Below are positions 35,087-42,807 of a DNA stretch of 64,000 nt, in pieces. The notes beneath the pieces are model-generated. The model was given only the letters and a program-made list of their open reading frames with translations, was not told the origin of the DNA and did not search any database. Source of the DNA: an uncultured bacterium. Its GTDB lineage: Bacteria; Myxococcota_A; Bradymonadia; Bradymonadales; Bradymonadaceae. The DNA lies in the NCBI GenBank assembly GCA_937981985.1, contig CALJNB010000015.1, positions 20,566 to 84,565 of the forward strand, in the 5' to 3' direction. A program made the position numbers and the translations under genes. Numbering within the stretch: position 1 is the stretch's first letter; every line of letters starts with the position of its first letter.

Positions 35087-37036
35087 ATGCAAGGTTTTTC
35101 TGCAAAAGCGATCTCAAGTTTTTTTCTCGTAGGTTTGATATCTACTACAGCGTTCGCGCAAAAGCGCTCGTTAGAATTTCAAGTAGACCGTTTTGAGCCC
35201 ATGCCGGCGCAAGGAACCAATACTATCAATGTCGCTAAATCTGATGTGTTGCCGAAAGGAAGTCCAAGTGCCGGGGTGTTCGTCAACTATGCGGTAAACG
35301 GATTTTTACTCGTTGATTCCGATGATAATGTCGCAACGGCTTTGATAGAAAACCAACTTCGATCTGACCTCTGGTTTAGTATCGGCGTTTTTGATTTTAT
35401 GGATTTAGGATTTGTCCTTCCAATTATTTTGACCCAAGCCGGCGAGGAACTCTCCAATGTTGGGTTTCAAAATAGTGCTATTAGCAGCAGTCCAGAACTT
35501 GGTGATCTCCGAGTTGTTCCTAAAATTCGATTGCTGGATGCGGGCGATTCTGGACTCGGTTTTTCGATCATCCCAACGGTTGGAATACCTACAGGTGGAG
35601 ATGTATTTAATTCCGATGCCGGTATCAAAGTCGAACCGAGAGCCGTCTTAGATTGGCGTTCAAAAAGTGGATATGCAATTTCTTTAAACGGTGCGTATCT
35701 TTTTCGACCCCAAGCCATTCTTGATACTTATGTCAGTGATGACGTTGTTAGATGGGGAGCCGGTATTGAAATTCCAGTAGGTACGCCCGAATTAAAAGTA
35801 CTCGCCACAGGATTCGGTGACATTGGTCTCGTCAAAGATAATGCAAATGCGAGTCCCATAGAAGTCGACGGCGCTATTCAATATATGGCTGGCGATTTTG
35901 TGATGCTTGCCGGTGGCGGGGCAGGGCTTAACAGTGGTGTTGGAAATCCGGATTTCCGCGTTTTCGGTTCCGTGGGGTACACACCGATGGCACAAGATAG
36001 TGACGGCGACGGTATTGCAGACGAAATCGATAACTGCCCAACTGAGTCAGAAGACGTGGATGGTTTTGAAGATAGCGATGGCTGTCCTGACCTGGATAAT
36101 GATTCGGATGGGATTGCTGATAAAGAGGATTCATGCACCGATGAAGCGGAAGATATCGATAAGTTTGAAGATGCGGACGGCTGTCCCGATACTGATAATG
36201 ACGGTGATGGGATCCTGGATGCCGAAGACAAGTGTCCTGACGCCTCGGGTCTTCCCGAAGACCAAGGTTGTCCAAACACCGATTCTGATAAGGATGGCGT
36301 AAGTAACGATAAAGATAAGTGTCCAGATAAACCTGAAGACGTAGATACTTTTGAAGATGCGGATGGGTGTCCAGATATCGATAACGATGCTGATGGCATT
36401 TTAGACGCCGATGATAAGTGTCCCGTCCAAGCCGAAGATAAGGATGGTTTTGAAGACGCCGATGGTTGTCCAGAAGTCGATAATGATAAAGATGGAATTC
36501 CAGACGCTACCGATCAATGTCCGAACGAAGCCGAAGTCATTAACGGCAACAAAGACGAAGATGGATGTCCTGATAAAGGAGCAACTAAAGTTAAGATTAC
36601 GAAAACCTCAATTCAAATTCTAGACAAGGTATTCTTCTCAAGTGGTCGCGCTAAAATCAAAAAGCGAAGTTTTAATTTACTCAATCAAGTTTCGGCGATT
36701 CTTAAAACCAATCCTCAGATTACAAAGATTCGAGTTGAAGGTCACACCGACGACCGGGGTAAAGACGCAGCGAACTTAACTTTATCTCAAAAACGTGCAG
36801 ATTCTGTGATGAAGTATTTGGTGGAAGCCGGGATTGATGCGAATAGACTTACAGCTTTAGGTTTAGGAGAGACTGTTCCAATCGATGATAATAAAAAATC
36901 CTCCGGACGTGCAAACAATCGCCGTGTGGAATTTAATATCGCTGAATTGAATGGTAAAGCGGTGAAATCAAACTCAGCGGTCATAAAAAAGGAGACAACC
37001 GAAGAAAAGAAAACACCGGTTGATAAAAAGAAGTAA
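35087..37036 (+). CDS. OmpA-family protein with TSP3 repeats
   Basis: Signal peptide to TTAFAQ, then an N-terminal beta-barrel of about 280 residues, then calcium-binding TSP3 repeats (residues about 304-490; DSDGDGIADEIDNCP) and a C-terminal OmpA peptidoglycan-binding domain (IKKRSFNLLNQVSAIL, RVEGHTDDRGKDAANLTLSQ-like, RANNRRVEFNI). The order barrel, TSP3 linker, OmpA domain is common in Myxococcota and Bacteroidota outer-membrane proteins and ties the outer membrane to the cell wall. The end is Lys-rich. An independent transcript is implied by terminators on both sides. Its TSP3 repeats may be calcium-stabilised like those of the giant protein, but no direct partnership is shown. Confidence 0.93.
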   Translation: MQGFSAKAISSFFLVGLISTTAFAQKRSLEFQVDRFEPMPAQGTNTINVAKSDVLPKGSPSAGVFVNYAVNGFLLVDSDDNVATALIENQLRSDLWFSIGVFDFMDLGFVLPIILTQAGEELSNVGFQNSAISSSPELGDLRVVPKIRLLDAGDSGLGFSIIPTVGIPTGGDVFNSDAGIKVEPRAVLDWRSKSGYAISLNGAYLFRPQAILDTYVSDDVVRWGAGIEIPVGTPELKVLATGFGDIGLVKDNANASPIEVDGAIQYMAGDFVMLAGGGAGLNSGVGNPDFRVFGSVGYTPMAQDSDGDGIADEIDNCPTESEDVDGFEDSDGCPDLDNDSDGIADKEDSCTDEAEDIDKFEDADGCPDTDNDGDGILDAEDKCPDASGLPEDQGCPNTDSDKDGVSNDKDKCPDKPEDVDTFEDADGCPDIDNDADGILDADDKCPVQAEDKDGFEDADGCPEVDNDKDGIPDATDQCPNEAEVINGNKDEDGCPDKGATKVKITKTSIQILDKVFFSSGRAKIKKRSFNLLNQVSAILKTNPQITKIRVEGHTDDRGKDAANLTLSQKRADSVMKYLVEAGIDANRLTALGLGETVPIDDNKKSSGRANNRRVEFNIAELNGKAVKSNSAVIKKETTEEKKTPVDKKK

Positions 37037-37059
37037 TCACTTTACTTAATCTTTTGGTC

Positions 37060-37083
37060 GAGCCCTTTTCGGGCTCTTTTTTT
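37060..37083 (+). terminator. Rho-independent terminator after the OmpA gene
   Basis: GAGCCC, TTTTC loop, GGGCTC, then seven T. Clean intrinsic terminator. Confidence 0.92.
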
Positions 37084-37107
37084 GCACCTGTTTTTTGAGA
37101 AATTAGA

Positions 37108-37893
37108 ATGTCAGACCTAATTAAAACCCAAATCGAAAAAGTCGCGATTCTCACTTTAAATCGACCAGATGTTCGCAACGCTTATTCCATTGCGATGGTC
37201 TCCCAAATTGTTAGTGAGCTTAACTTGATCGAGCGCGATGCCACTGTCAATGTTGTCATTATCCGTGGGGCAGGAAAGTCTTTTTGCGCAGGCGGGGATC
37301 TCAACGCAATGGCCGATAAGACTGGAATGTTTGCGGGCGACCCCCCGGAACTGCGCAACCATTATCGACTTGGTATCCAAGCAATTACGCGTCGTTTTCA
37401 ATCTTTCGAAAAACCGATCATTGCGTCTATTCATGGTGCGGCTGTTGGTGCAGGTCTTGGATTAGCAACAATGTGTGATATTCGAGTCATTGCTTCAGGG
37501 ACAAAATTTGGTGCGCCCTTTCCGAAATTAGGTCTTATACCTGGCGATGGTAGCGCTTATTTACTTGCGCGAGCGATAGGCTATTCACGAGCTATGGAGC
37601 TGATTCTTAGCGCCCGGATTTTTGAGTCCGAGGAGGCTATGAGAATAGGTTTGGGGCACCATTTGGTTATATGTGAAAAAGAAAACGCAAAAGAAGAAGT
37701 CTTTAAGAAAGCGCTTGAGGTCGCAACTGTCATCGCGGCAATGCCGACTAAAGCTGTTCAGTTGACTAAATCTCATCTACAACAATCTTGGCATGGTGAC
37801 GTGAACACCGCGTTACACCTTGCCGCTGCATATCAAGGAATGGTTCAACGTACTGACGAACACGTACAAGCGGTTCGCGATCTTCAAAAATAA
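37108..37893 (+). CDS. Enoyl-CoA hydratase/isomerase (crotonase) family protein
   Basis: 261 residues with the crotonase fold: the oxyanion-hole segments KSFCAGGDLNAM (about 60-72) and HGAAVGAGLGLATMCDIRV (about 109-127), then the GLIPGDGSAYLL region. The second catalytic Glu typical of hydratases is not clear here: the helix after GLIPGDG reads SAYLLARAIG, so the reaction may differ from simple hydration. It acts on CoA thioesters in the cytoplasm. It is followed after 12 bases by hutI, an unexpected pairing that implies a shared transcript. Possible roles are branched-chain or aromatic catabolism. Confidence 0.85.
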   Translation: MSDLIKTQIEKVAILTLNRPDVRNAYSIAMVSQIVSELNLIERDATVNVVIIRGAGKSFCAGGDLNAMADKTGMFAGDPPELRNHYRLGIQAITRRFQSFEKPIIASIHGAAVGAGLGLATMCDIRVIASGTKFGAPFPKLGLIPGDGSAYLLARAIGYSRAMELILSARIFESEEAMRIGLGHHLVICEKENAKEEVFKKALEVATVIAAMPTKAVQLTKSHLQQSWHGDVNTALHLAAAYQGMVQRTDEHVQAVRDLQK

Positions 37894-37905
37894 CAAAAGA
37901 ATATT

Positions 37906-39189
37906 ATGACAAATCCAAGCACTTTTCGTATTAACGCAAAACTTCTTTTAACCATGCCTCGAGAAAGTGAGGCGTTGGCGCATTACGAGCCGACACGAAT
38001 CGCCGATCGAGATTACGAAATTACCGGTGCAATCGAGGATGCGTGTGTGATCGTTGTGAATGGAGATATTTCTTATATCGGCGGTGCTACTGATGCGCCT
38101 AAATCGAAGGGGCCGTCTTTTTCGACAGATATTTGTATGCCAGGTTGGATAGACTGTCATACACACACGGTGTTCGCTGGCGACCGTGCCGAAGAATTTG
38201 TTCTAAGAAATGCGGGGCGTCCTTATGCTGAAATTTTAGAGGGTGGGGGCGGAATTCTTAATACGGTGGATTCGGTTCGGCAGACTTCCAAAAAAGTGTT
38301 GAGTCAAACCTTATACGATCGCGTTTTAGAGTCGGTTCGAAACGGCGTCACTCATATGGAGATCAAAAGTGGATATGGGTTGTCGGTTAGTGAAGAAGGG
38401 AAATTATTAAAGGCAATTCAGAGTATCTCCGAAGATGTTCCATGCGAACTCATTGCGTGTTTTTTAGGGGCTCACGCGATTCCAAGAAATTACCGTAACG
38501 ATCGTGAAAAATATATTTCGATTCTAATAGAAGAAATGATACCGCAGTTTTCCGAACAAGGTTTAGCCGGTTATTGTGATGTTTTCTGCGATCGGGGCGC
38601 GTTTACGGACGAAGAGTCGCTACGTATCCTCAAGGCCGGTAAAGCTGCAGGGATGATCCCTCGAATTCATGCCGATGAGTTATCCAACGCTAGGGGAGCG
38701 GCTGTAGCGGTCGAGGTTGGTGCGTCGAGTGCCGATCATTTAGAATTTACGCCTCCGGAAATGTTTAAGGAGTTAGCTGATGCTCAGGTGTGCGGGGTTC
38801 TAATGCCGGCTGTTAATCTCTTCTTGGGAACAACGGGGCATCTACCGGACGCGCGCGGTTTGCTGAATGCAGGTTGTGAGGTGGCGGTCGCAACGGACTT
38901 TAATCCGGGATCTGCGATGACCCAAAATTTACCACTGATGCTGACCCTGGCTTGTACACTTTATAAAATGACTCCGGGGGAAGCGCTTCGTTCTGTTACG
39001 GTCGGTGCGGCCAAAGCGTTGCACCGGTCTGACATCGGATCTTTGGAGGTAGGTTCGCGCGCGAACCTCACGCTTTTGAGTGGTCCTAGTATGGCAAATA
39101 TTCCTTATCACTTCGGTACTTCCCATTTGGACGCAGTGATCTATAACGGTGAATTCGTCTATTGGACGGACGTGGAGGATGAATCCTGA
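37906..39189 (+). CDS. hutI: Imidazolonepropionase
   Basis: The 427-residue amidohydrolase hydrolyses imidazolone propionate in histidine breakdown. The metal-binding DCHTHTVFAGDRAEEF lies near residue 83, with GGGGILNTVDSVR, HMEIKSGYGLS, and later HADEL (metal His) and ATDFNPGSAMTQNLPLM, all typical of HutI. Length fits. No HutH, HutU or HutG/F is in the window, so the rest of the pathway must lie elsewhere. It follows the crotonase gene closely. Only 203 bases separate it from the next gene, which has its own promoters. Confidence 0.93.
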   Translation: MTNPSTFRINAKLLLTMPRESEALAHYEPTRIADRDYEITGAIEDACVIVVNGDISYIGGATDAPKSKGPSFSTDICMPGWIDCHTHTVFAGDRAEEFVLRNAGRPYAEILEGGGGILNTVDSVRQTSKKVLSQTLYDRVLESVRNGVTHMEIKSGYGLSVSEEGKLLKAIQSISEDVPCELIACFLGAHAIPRNYRNDREKYISILIEEMIPQFSEQGLAGYCDVFCDRGAFTDEESLRILKAGKAAGMIPRIHADELSNARGAAVAVEVGASSADHLEFTPPEMFKELADAQVCGVLMPAVNLFLGTTGHLPDARGLLNAGCEVAVATDFNPGSAMTQNLPLMLTLACTLYKMTPGEALRSVTVGAAKALHRSDIGSLEVGSRANLTLLSGPSMANIPYHFGTSHLDAVIYNGEFVYWTDVEDES

Positions 39190-39266
39190 AATTTGTCTAA
39201 ACCGCTGTTTAGGTGATTGTGTTGATGGCATCACGCTTATTCTCGCGCCTTCTCGAAGACAAAAAG

Positions 39267-39311
39267 TTGACATATTCTTTATTGACGTCCATAAGTTTGG
39301 ACGAGTACAAT
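39267..39311 (+). promoter_or_regulatory. Overlapping sigma70-type promoters for the 39393 lipoprotein gene
   Basis: Two overlapping sets: TTGACA (39267-39272) with CATAAG after 17 bases, and TTGACG (39282-39287) with TACAAT (39306-39311) after 18 bases. The second is the better. The leader to the ATG is about 75 bases. Confidence 0.6.
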
Positions 39312-39392
39312 AACCACATCAAGTAACCAAATTTTTTGATTTCGCCGTGATTTCGCGGCATAGCAGAGTTTGAAAAAACCAGGATTTATCAA

Positions 39393-40187
39393 ATGAAAAA
39401 TACATCTAAATTGTTGGCGATGAGCCTTCTTGCTGCAGGATTTCTCACTGCTTGTCCAAAAGGTGAAGAGCCAGCGGCAGAAGTTAAGGTCGAAGTTCCA
39501 GAAGTCGTGAAAGAAGTTGTCAAAGAGGAAGTAAAAGAGCCGGTTAAGGAAGAGGTTAAGGTAGACGAAGCAATGTACCTAAAAGCCGCTTTCGAAACGA
39601 CATGCGTAAAAGCTCACATCAACGATGCAGAAAAGTTGAAAGAAACGCTTGCAGAAGTATACGCGCGTTATGGTTACGACGAGGCTAAATTCGGCGACGC
39701 ACAAAAAGCGATGATGGAGAACGTCAGCACAACAACTGCGCTCGGCGAGAAGATGAAGCTTTGTACTAAAGAAATTGCCGGTCAGTTGAAAGAAAAGTCA
39801 TCAGAAGATCTCATGAAAGCAGAGGTCAAAGCTGATGATACAAAGGCTGATGGAGAAAAGGTTGTAAAAAAAGCTCCAGCGGTTGTTTATACCGGAAAGT
39901 ATAAGGCCAACGTTAGTGCTACGGGTTTCACCGGAACCGCTATGTCAATCACGGTTAAGAAGGACAATAAGGTCCTAGCAAGCTTCAAGGGTAAGCGAGA
40001 AGGAAAACTTTTCAGCTTAATTCTTCGCGGTGAAGTTAAGAAAGGTGGCGTCTTTACCGCTACAGGGAAGAAAGGGACCGCAACTGCTTCTATCACCGGT
40101 ACCATAAAGAAAGGGAGCGCAGTCGGTAGCGTTAGCGGTTCAATTAACAAGAAACCGTACAATACACGCTTTAACGCGAAGAAGTAA
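39393..40187 (+). CDS. Lipoprotein with Val-Lys/Glu linker and basic C-terminal domain
   Basis: Lipobox LTACP at residue 21. A charged linker (about 30-60) repeats VKEE/VKVE-like units. A helical domain (about 62-130) with two cysteines (ETTCVKAHIND, MKLCTKEIAG) is followed by another charged linker and a basic beta-rich domain (about 165-264; YTGKYKANVSATGFTGT, GTIKKGSAVGSVSGSI). The layout suggests an outer-membrane or periplasmic lipoprotein that spans toward peptidoglycan. No family is recognised. Two promoters and a terminator frame it as a single-gene unit, so high expression is likely. Confidence 0.8.
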   Translation: MKNTSKLLAMSLLAAGFLTACPKGEEPAAEVKVEVPEVVKEVVKEEVKEPVKEEVKVDEAMYLKAAFETTCVKAHINDAEKLKETLAEVYARYGYDEAKFGDAQKAMMENVSTTTALGEKMKLCTKEIAGQLKEKSSEDLMKAEVKADDTKADGEKVVKKAPAVVYTGKYKANVSATGFTGTAMSITVKKDNKVLASFKGKREGKLFSLILRGEVKKGGVFTATGKKGTATASITGTIKKGSAVGSVSGSINKKPYNTRFNAKK

Positions 40188-40210
40188 TCTAATAGGAACT
40201 TCTTTTTACG

Positions 40211-40235
40211 ACCGGCGTTTCACGCCGGTTTTTTT
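40211..40235 (+). terminator. Rho-independent terminator after the 39393 lipoprotein gene
   Basis: ACCGGCG, TTTCA loop, CGCCGGT, then a run of six or seven T. Confidence 0.92.
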
Positions 40236-40258
40236 GTATCCGTGCCTCGTCTATTTTG

Positions 40259-40286
40259 TTGTCGCTGCACCTGTTTGTGGTATGAT
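40259..40286 (+). promoter_or_regulatory. Promoter of the zinc-ribbon membrane protein gene
   Basis: TTGTCG (40259-40264), 16-base spacer, TATGAT (40281-40286). It sits just upstream of the chosen ATG at 40311 and rules out the in-frame start at 40242, which would lie before the promoter. Confidence 0.6.
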
Positions 40287-40310
40287 GTGAAAAATATCAT
40301 TGGAGCTAAC

Positions 40311-41198
40311 ATGCGTTTTTGTACCACTTGTGGTCGCAATTTTGAGGGCGAACTTCCCGAATGTCCTCATGATGGAACCCCTTTGTTTGACATGGGGGCT
40401 CCAAATAAAGAACCACTCCTCGCGGGTGCGTCAGATCCATGGAGGGAGGGAAGCGAAGCCGAGGTTGATCCTCCTGAGCCTCAAGTGGACGAGACTAAGG
40501 CTTCAGCGGAGTTAGAAGTCAAAAGTCCTGACGTGAGTGCGGAGGGTTTTGGTATCAAAAGCGATGCCACTCCAACGCATGGAGACGCCGACGATGCTGA
40601 AGTTTCTAAAGTATCCGACACAATCGATGGAAGTTCGGACAATCTCGAATCCGTTCTTTTCGATTCCAGTGACGAGTCGAAAGTTGATGCTGGAGACGAG
40701 GACTCTTTGGTCGACGATGTTTCGCGTGAGGTAAAGATAAAACAGAAAGAAGAGGTCATCCTTGACGATGCTTTAGCTCCGATCGAAGCCGGTAAGATAC
40801 CAAAATCTAGTGGTGGCAGTAAGCTTATTCCGATTATCTTGGTTCTTGTCTTACTGGGTGCGGCCGGATTCTATTTTGTCGGCGGCGGAAAAGAAATGCT
40901 TTCTCCTCCGGACGATGTGCCGGTTGTAACGAAAGAAGTTCCGAAGACGATTGTAAAAAAGGAAATCGACGCGGTTGGCGAACCAGTAGATATAGAAGAG
41001 AAAGTTGTCGAAGATACGAAATTAGCCGATACGGAAAATCCTCCAGCTACTGAAGAAGTTATACCTGAGCCCGTTAAAGAAGAACCGGTCGCGAAGGTTA
41101 AAAAACGTAAAAAAAGAGTTAAGAAGAAAGTCAAAAAGAAGAAAAGCTACGATCCCGAAGAAATGTTGAGAAGGGAACTCGAAGCCATGAATAAGTAG
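40311..41198 (+). CDS. Zinc-ribbon single-pass membrane protein
   Basis: Start at 40311 (TTGGAG upstream). Residues 4-20 form a half zinc ribbon, CTTCGRNF then ECPHDGTPL, a form common at the N-terminus of Myxococcota membrane and TonB-like proteins. An acidic disordered stretch (about 30-175) follows, then one membrane helix (LIPIILVLVLLGAAGFYFV, about 184-202) and an extracytoplasmic tail that ends in a Lys-rich run (KKRKKRVKKKVKKKK-like) and a short helix. The N-terminus is probably cytoplasmic. No catalytic motif is seen; it may be a scaffold or sensor. It is convergent with the oxidoreductase gene. Confidence 0.8.
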   Translation: MRFCTTCGRNFEGELPECPHDGTPLFDMGAPNKEPLLAGASDPWREGSEAEVDPPEPQVDETKASAELEVKSPDVSAEGFGIKSDATPTHGDADDAEVSKVSDTIDGSSDNLESVLFDSSDESKVDAGDEDSLVDDVSREVKIKQKEEVILDDALAPIEAGKIPKSSGGSKLIPIILVLVLLGAAGFYFVGGGKEMLSPPDDVPVVTKEVPKTIVKKEIDAVGEPVDIEEKVVEDTKLADTENPPATEEVIPEPVKEEPVAKVKKRKKRVKKKVKKKKSYDPEEMLRRELEAMNK

Positions 41199-41210
41199 TA
41201 AATCTACTTA
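41192..41210. terminator. Inverted repeat between convergent genes
   Basis: TAAGTAG, 5-base loop, CTACTTA: a 7-bp stem that includes the stop of the zinc-ribbon gene. AT-rich and without a T run, so only a weak candidate for a two-way terminator. Confidence 0.3.
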
Positions 41211-41212
41211 CG

Positions 41213-42445
41213 TCACTCGTCTAGGAAAAGGTTGTTCGAAGTTTTTTTCAAAACCTCTCCGACGAGTAGTTTCCAGGTCGAATATCCACCCATCCATTCC
41301 TTTAGCAGCTTGGCTCTTGCGGTCTTCGCGTAAATACGAGCAGACCGGCCTTTGAGTACATCGCCTTTGGAATTCAAAGCTACGGTATTAGGGCCCATAT
41401 CGATAACGAGTGGCCATGGCCGCTCCGACCAGCGTCCTACTTTTCGACCCGCTAAATCGGCGACGATATTACTTGCCGCAAGCCGTCCTTGTGCGACAGC
41501 GCAATGCGCGTTCATCGTAGCGGGAAGGTTGTCGACGCAGTCGCCAACAATATAGATTTCACGATGCTCAAAATGCCGGAGCGTCGAGTCGCCAATTTGT
41601 TCGAGTGCGGGTTGGTTGAAGAAATCGTGACGTTTCACACCGGCACACCAAAAGATATTTTCAGAACCTAACGACGTTGCGTCTTCAAATACGAGTTCCG
41701 AATTTCCAAAACCACTCACTTTGGTCTTAAGTAAAAGTTCGACACCGATTTTTTGTAGCTCGTCTCTGACTGGACCAGATAGTTGCGGGAACTCCGTGAG
41801 CACGCGATCATCGGCATCCAATAGGACAACGTTTACAAAAGAGCTCAATGACGGATATTTGGAGCGCGTGATTTCGGTAAGTGCGATGCGAAGTTTTGAC
41901 GCGAGAGATATTCCAGTCGGCCCGGCGCCAACAATGACGAAGGTGCACAACGAAGTAATCTTTGGTTTGGAATCTTTTGTCGATCTTAGAAGGAGGTCAG
42001 CTGCCTGTAGCGATTCTCTCATGCGTTCATTTACATTCAAAAAGTCCGTAGCCGTTTTGCAGCCAATAACTCTTGTGTTTGACGGATCTAATCCTCTCCA
42101 GTTAATCGTGCTTCCCGCAGCTACGATCGCAAAGTCGTAAGAGAGATCGGTTTTTGCGGTATGAATTATTTTGTCTTTTGGAGAAATACGTATCACGCGA
42201 TCGATTTCGATTTTTACCGGCGATGCGACGAGCTTATTTAGATGAGTGGTCACCTGACTCACTTTCTCTTGCCCCGTTGCGACGTTTGCTAATTGGGGGG
42301 AAGCGAGGAAATGGGCCCGATCGGAGACCAGTGTGATCTGTACCCGCTTCATGCCTCCCAACCTTTTTTTTAAGGTCCTTGCTGCTGCAATACCTGAGAA
42401 CCCACCGCCGATTATTACTATTTTTCGCATATTTGAATATACCAT
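41213..42445 (-). CDS. NAD(P)H-dependent FAD oxidoreductase (type II NADH dehydrogenase-like)
   Basis: The N-terminal KIVIIGGGFSGIAAARTL is a FAD-binding Rossmann motif, and FVIVGAGPTGISLASKL around residue 165 is the second (NAD) motif. CAGVKRHDF and YIVGDCVDN near residues 270-310 complete the two-dinucleotide pattern of NDH-2 and sulfide:quinone oxidoreductase relatives. It likely oxidises NADH at the membrane and passes electrons to quinone, though substrate is not fixed. No CxxC redox pair is visible where SQR-type enzymes need it. The start is 42445 or the ATG at 42430; neither has a good ribosome site. The gene diverges from nrdJ with 362 bases between. Confidence 0.87.
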   Translation of the reverse strand: MVYSNMRKIVIIGGGFSGIAAARTLKKRLGGMKRVQITLVSDRAHFLASPQLANVATGQEKVSQVTTHLNKLVASPVKIEIDRVIRISPKDKIIHTAKTDLSYDFAIVAAGSTINWRGLDPSNTRVIGCKTATDFLNVNERMRESLQAADLLLRSTKDSKPKITSLCTFVIVGAGPTGISLASKLRIALTEITRSKYPSLSSFVNVVLLDADDRVLTEFPQLSGPVRDELQKIGVELLLKTKVSGFGNSELVFEDATSLGSENIFWCAGVKRHDFFNQPALEQIGDSTLRHFEHREIYIVGDCVDNLPATMNAHCAVAQGRLAASNIVADLAGRKVGRWSERPWPLVIDMGPNTVALNSKGDVLKGRSARIYAKTARAKLLKEWMGGYSTWKLLVGEVLKKTSNNLFLDE

Positions 42446-42558
42446 ATGCAGTGGTTGGTGGGGACGGGGAAATTTTTTTTTGGATCGAAAACCTCAACTT
42501 CTTCTTTCAGTTTAGTGGGATAAACAAAGGGCCAAAAGGAAACCTTACAAAAACGCAC

Positions 42559-42606
42559 ACCCCATATGTAGGCGGCTGTCCTACACCAAACCACTACATA
42601 TAGTGG
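42559..42606 (+). promoter_or_regulatory. Pair of NrdR boxes upstream of nrdJ
   Basis: Two 16-base sites start at 42559 and 42591, exactly 32 bases apart (about three helical turns), as in known NrdR-regulated genes. The second, CCACTACATATAGTGG, is a near-perfect palindrome of the NrdR consensus; the first, centred on CATATG, is weaker. The repressor NrdR would shut off transcription when dATP is high. The sites lie immediately upstream of the likely promoter. Confidence 0.8.
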
Positions 42607-42614
42607 TTTTTATG

Positions 42615-42642
42615 TTGACTTCAAAACTGAGCCGGTTATCTT
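42615..42642 (+). promoter_or_regulatory. Promoter of nrdJ
   Basis: TTGACT (42615-42620), 16-base spacer, TATCTT (42637-42642), directly after the second NrdR box. The leader is about 160 bases. I see no cobalamin riboswitch core in it. Confidence 0.55.
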
Positions 42643-42807
42643 GAGGTTCTGGCTGAGGAGTCAGACACGAAACATTTTAGAAAAGTTTAAAATAAAATTA
42701 TCCATTTTGTTTAGGGCTTTTATGCGCGTATTTTTCGTTAAAAGTACGTATTTTTACAATTTAACTTCGAAAAGAATTTCGAAGATTACTCCAAGGAAGG
42801 ACCGACG

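Noticed and set aside
35878-36399. Reverse Ser/Pro-rich frame across the OmpA TSP3 repeats
   Set aside because: Antisense of Asp/Gly codons in the TSP3 region; same artefact appears across the giant TSP3 gene.
42643-42807. Cobalamin riboswitch in the nrdJ leader
   Set aside because: A B12-dependent enzyme made this plausible, but I see no B12-box-like core or the needed paired elements in the 165-base leader.
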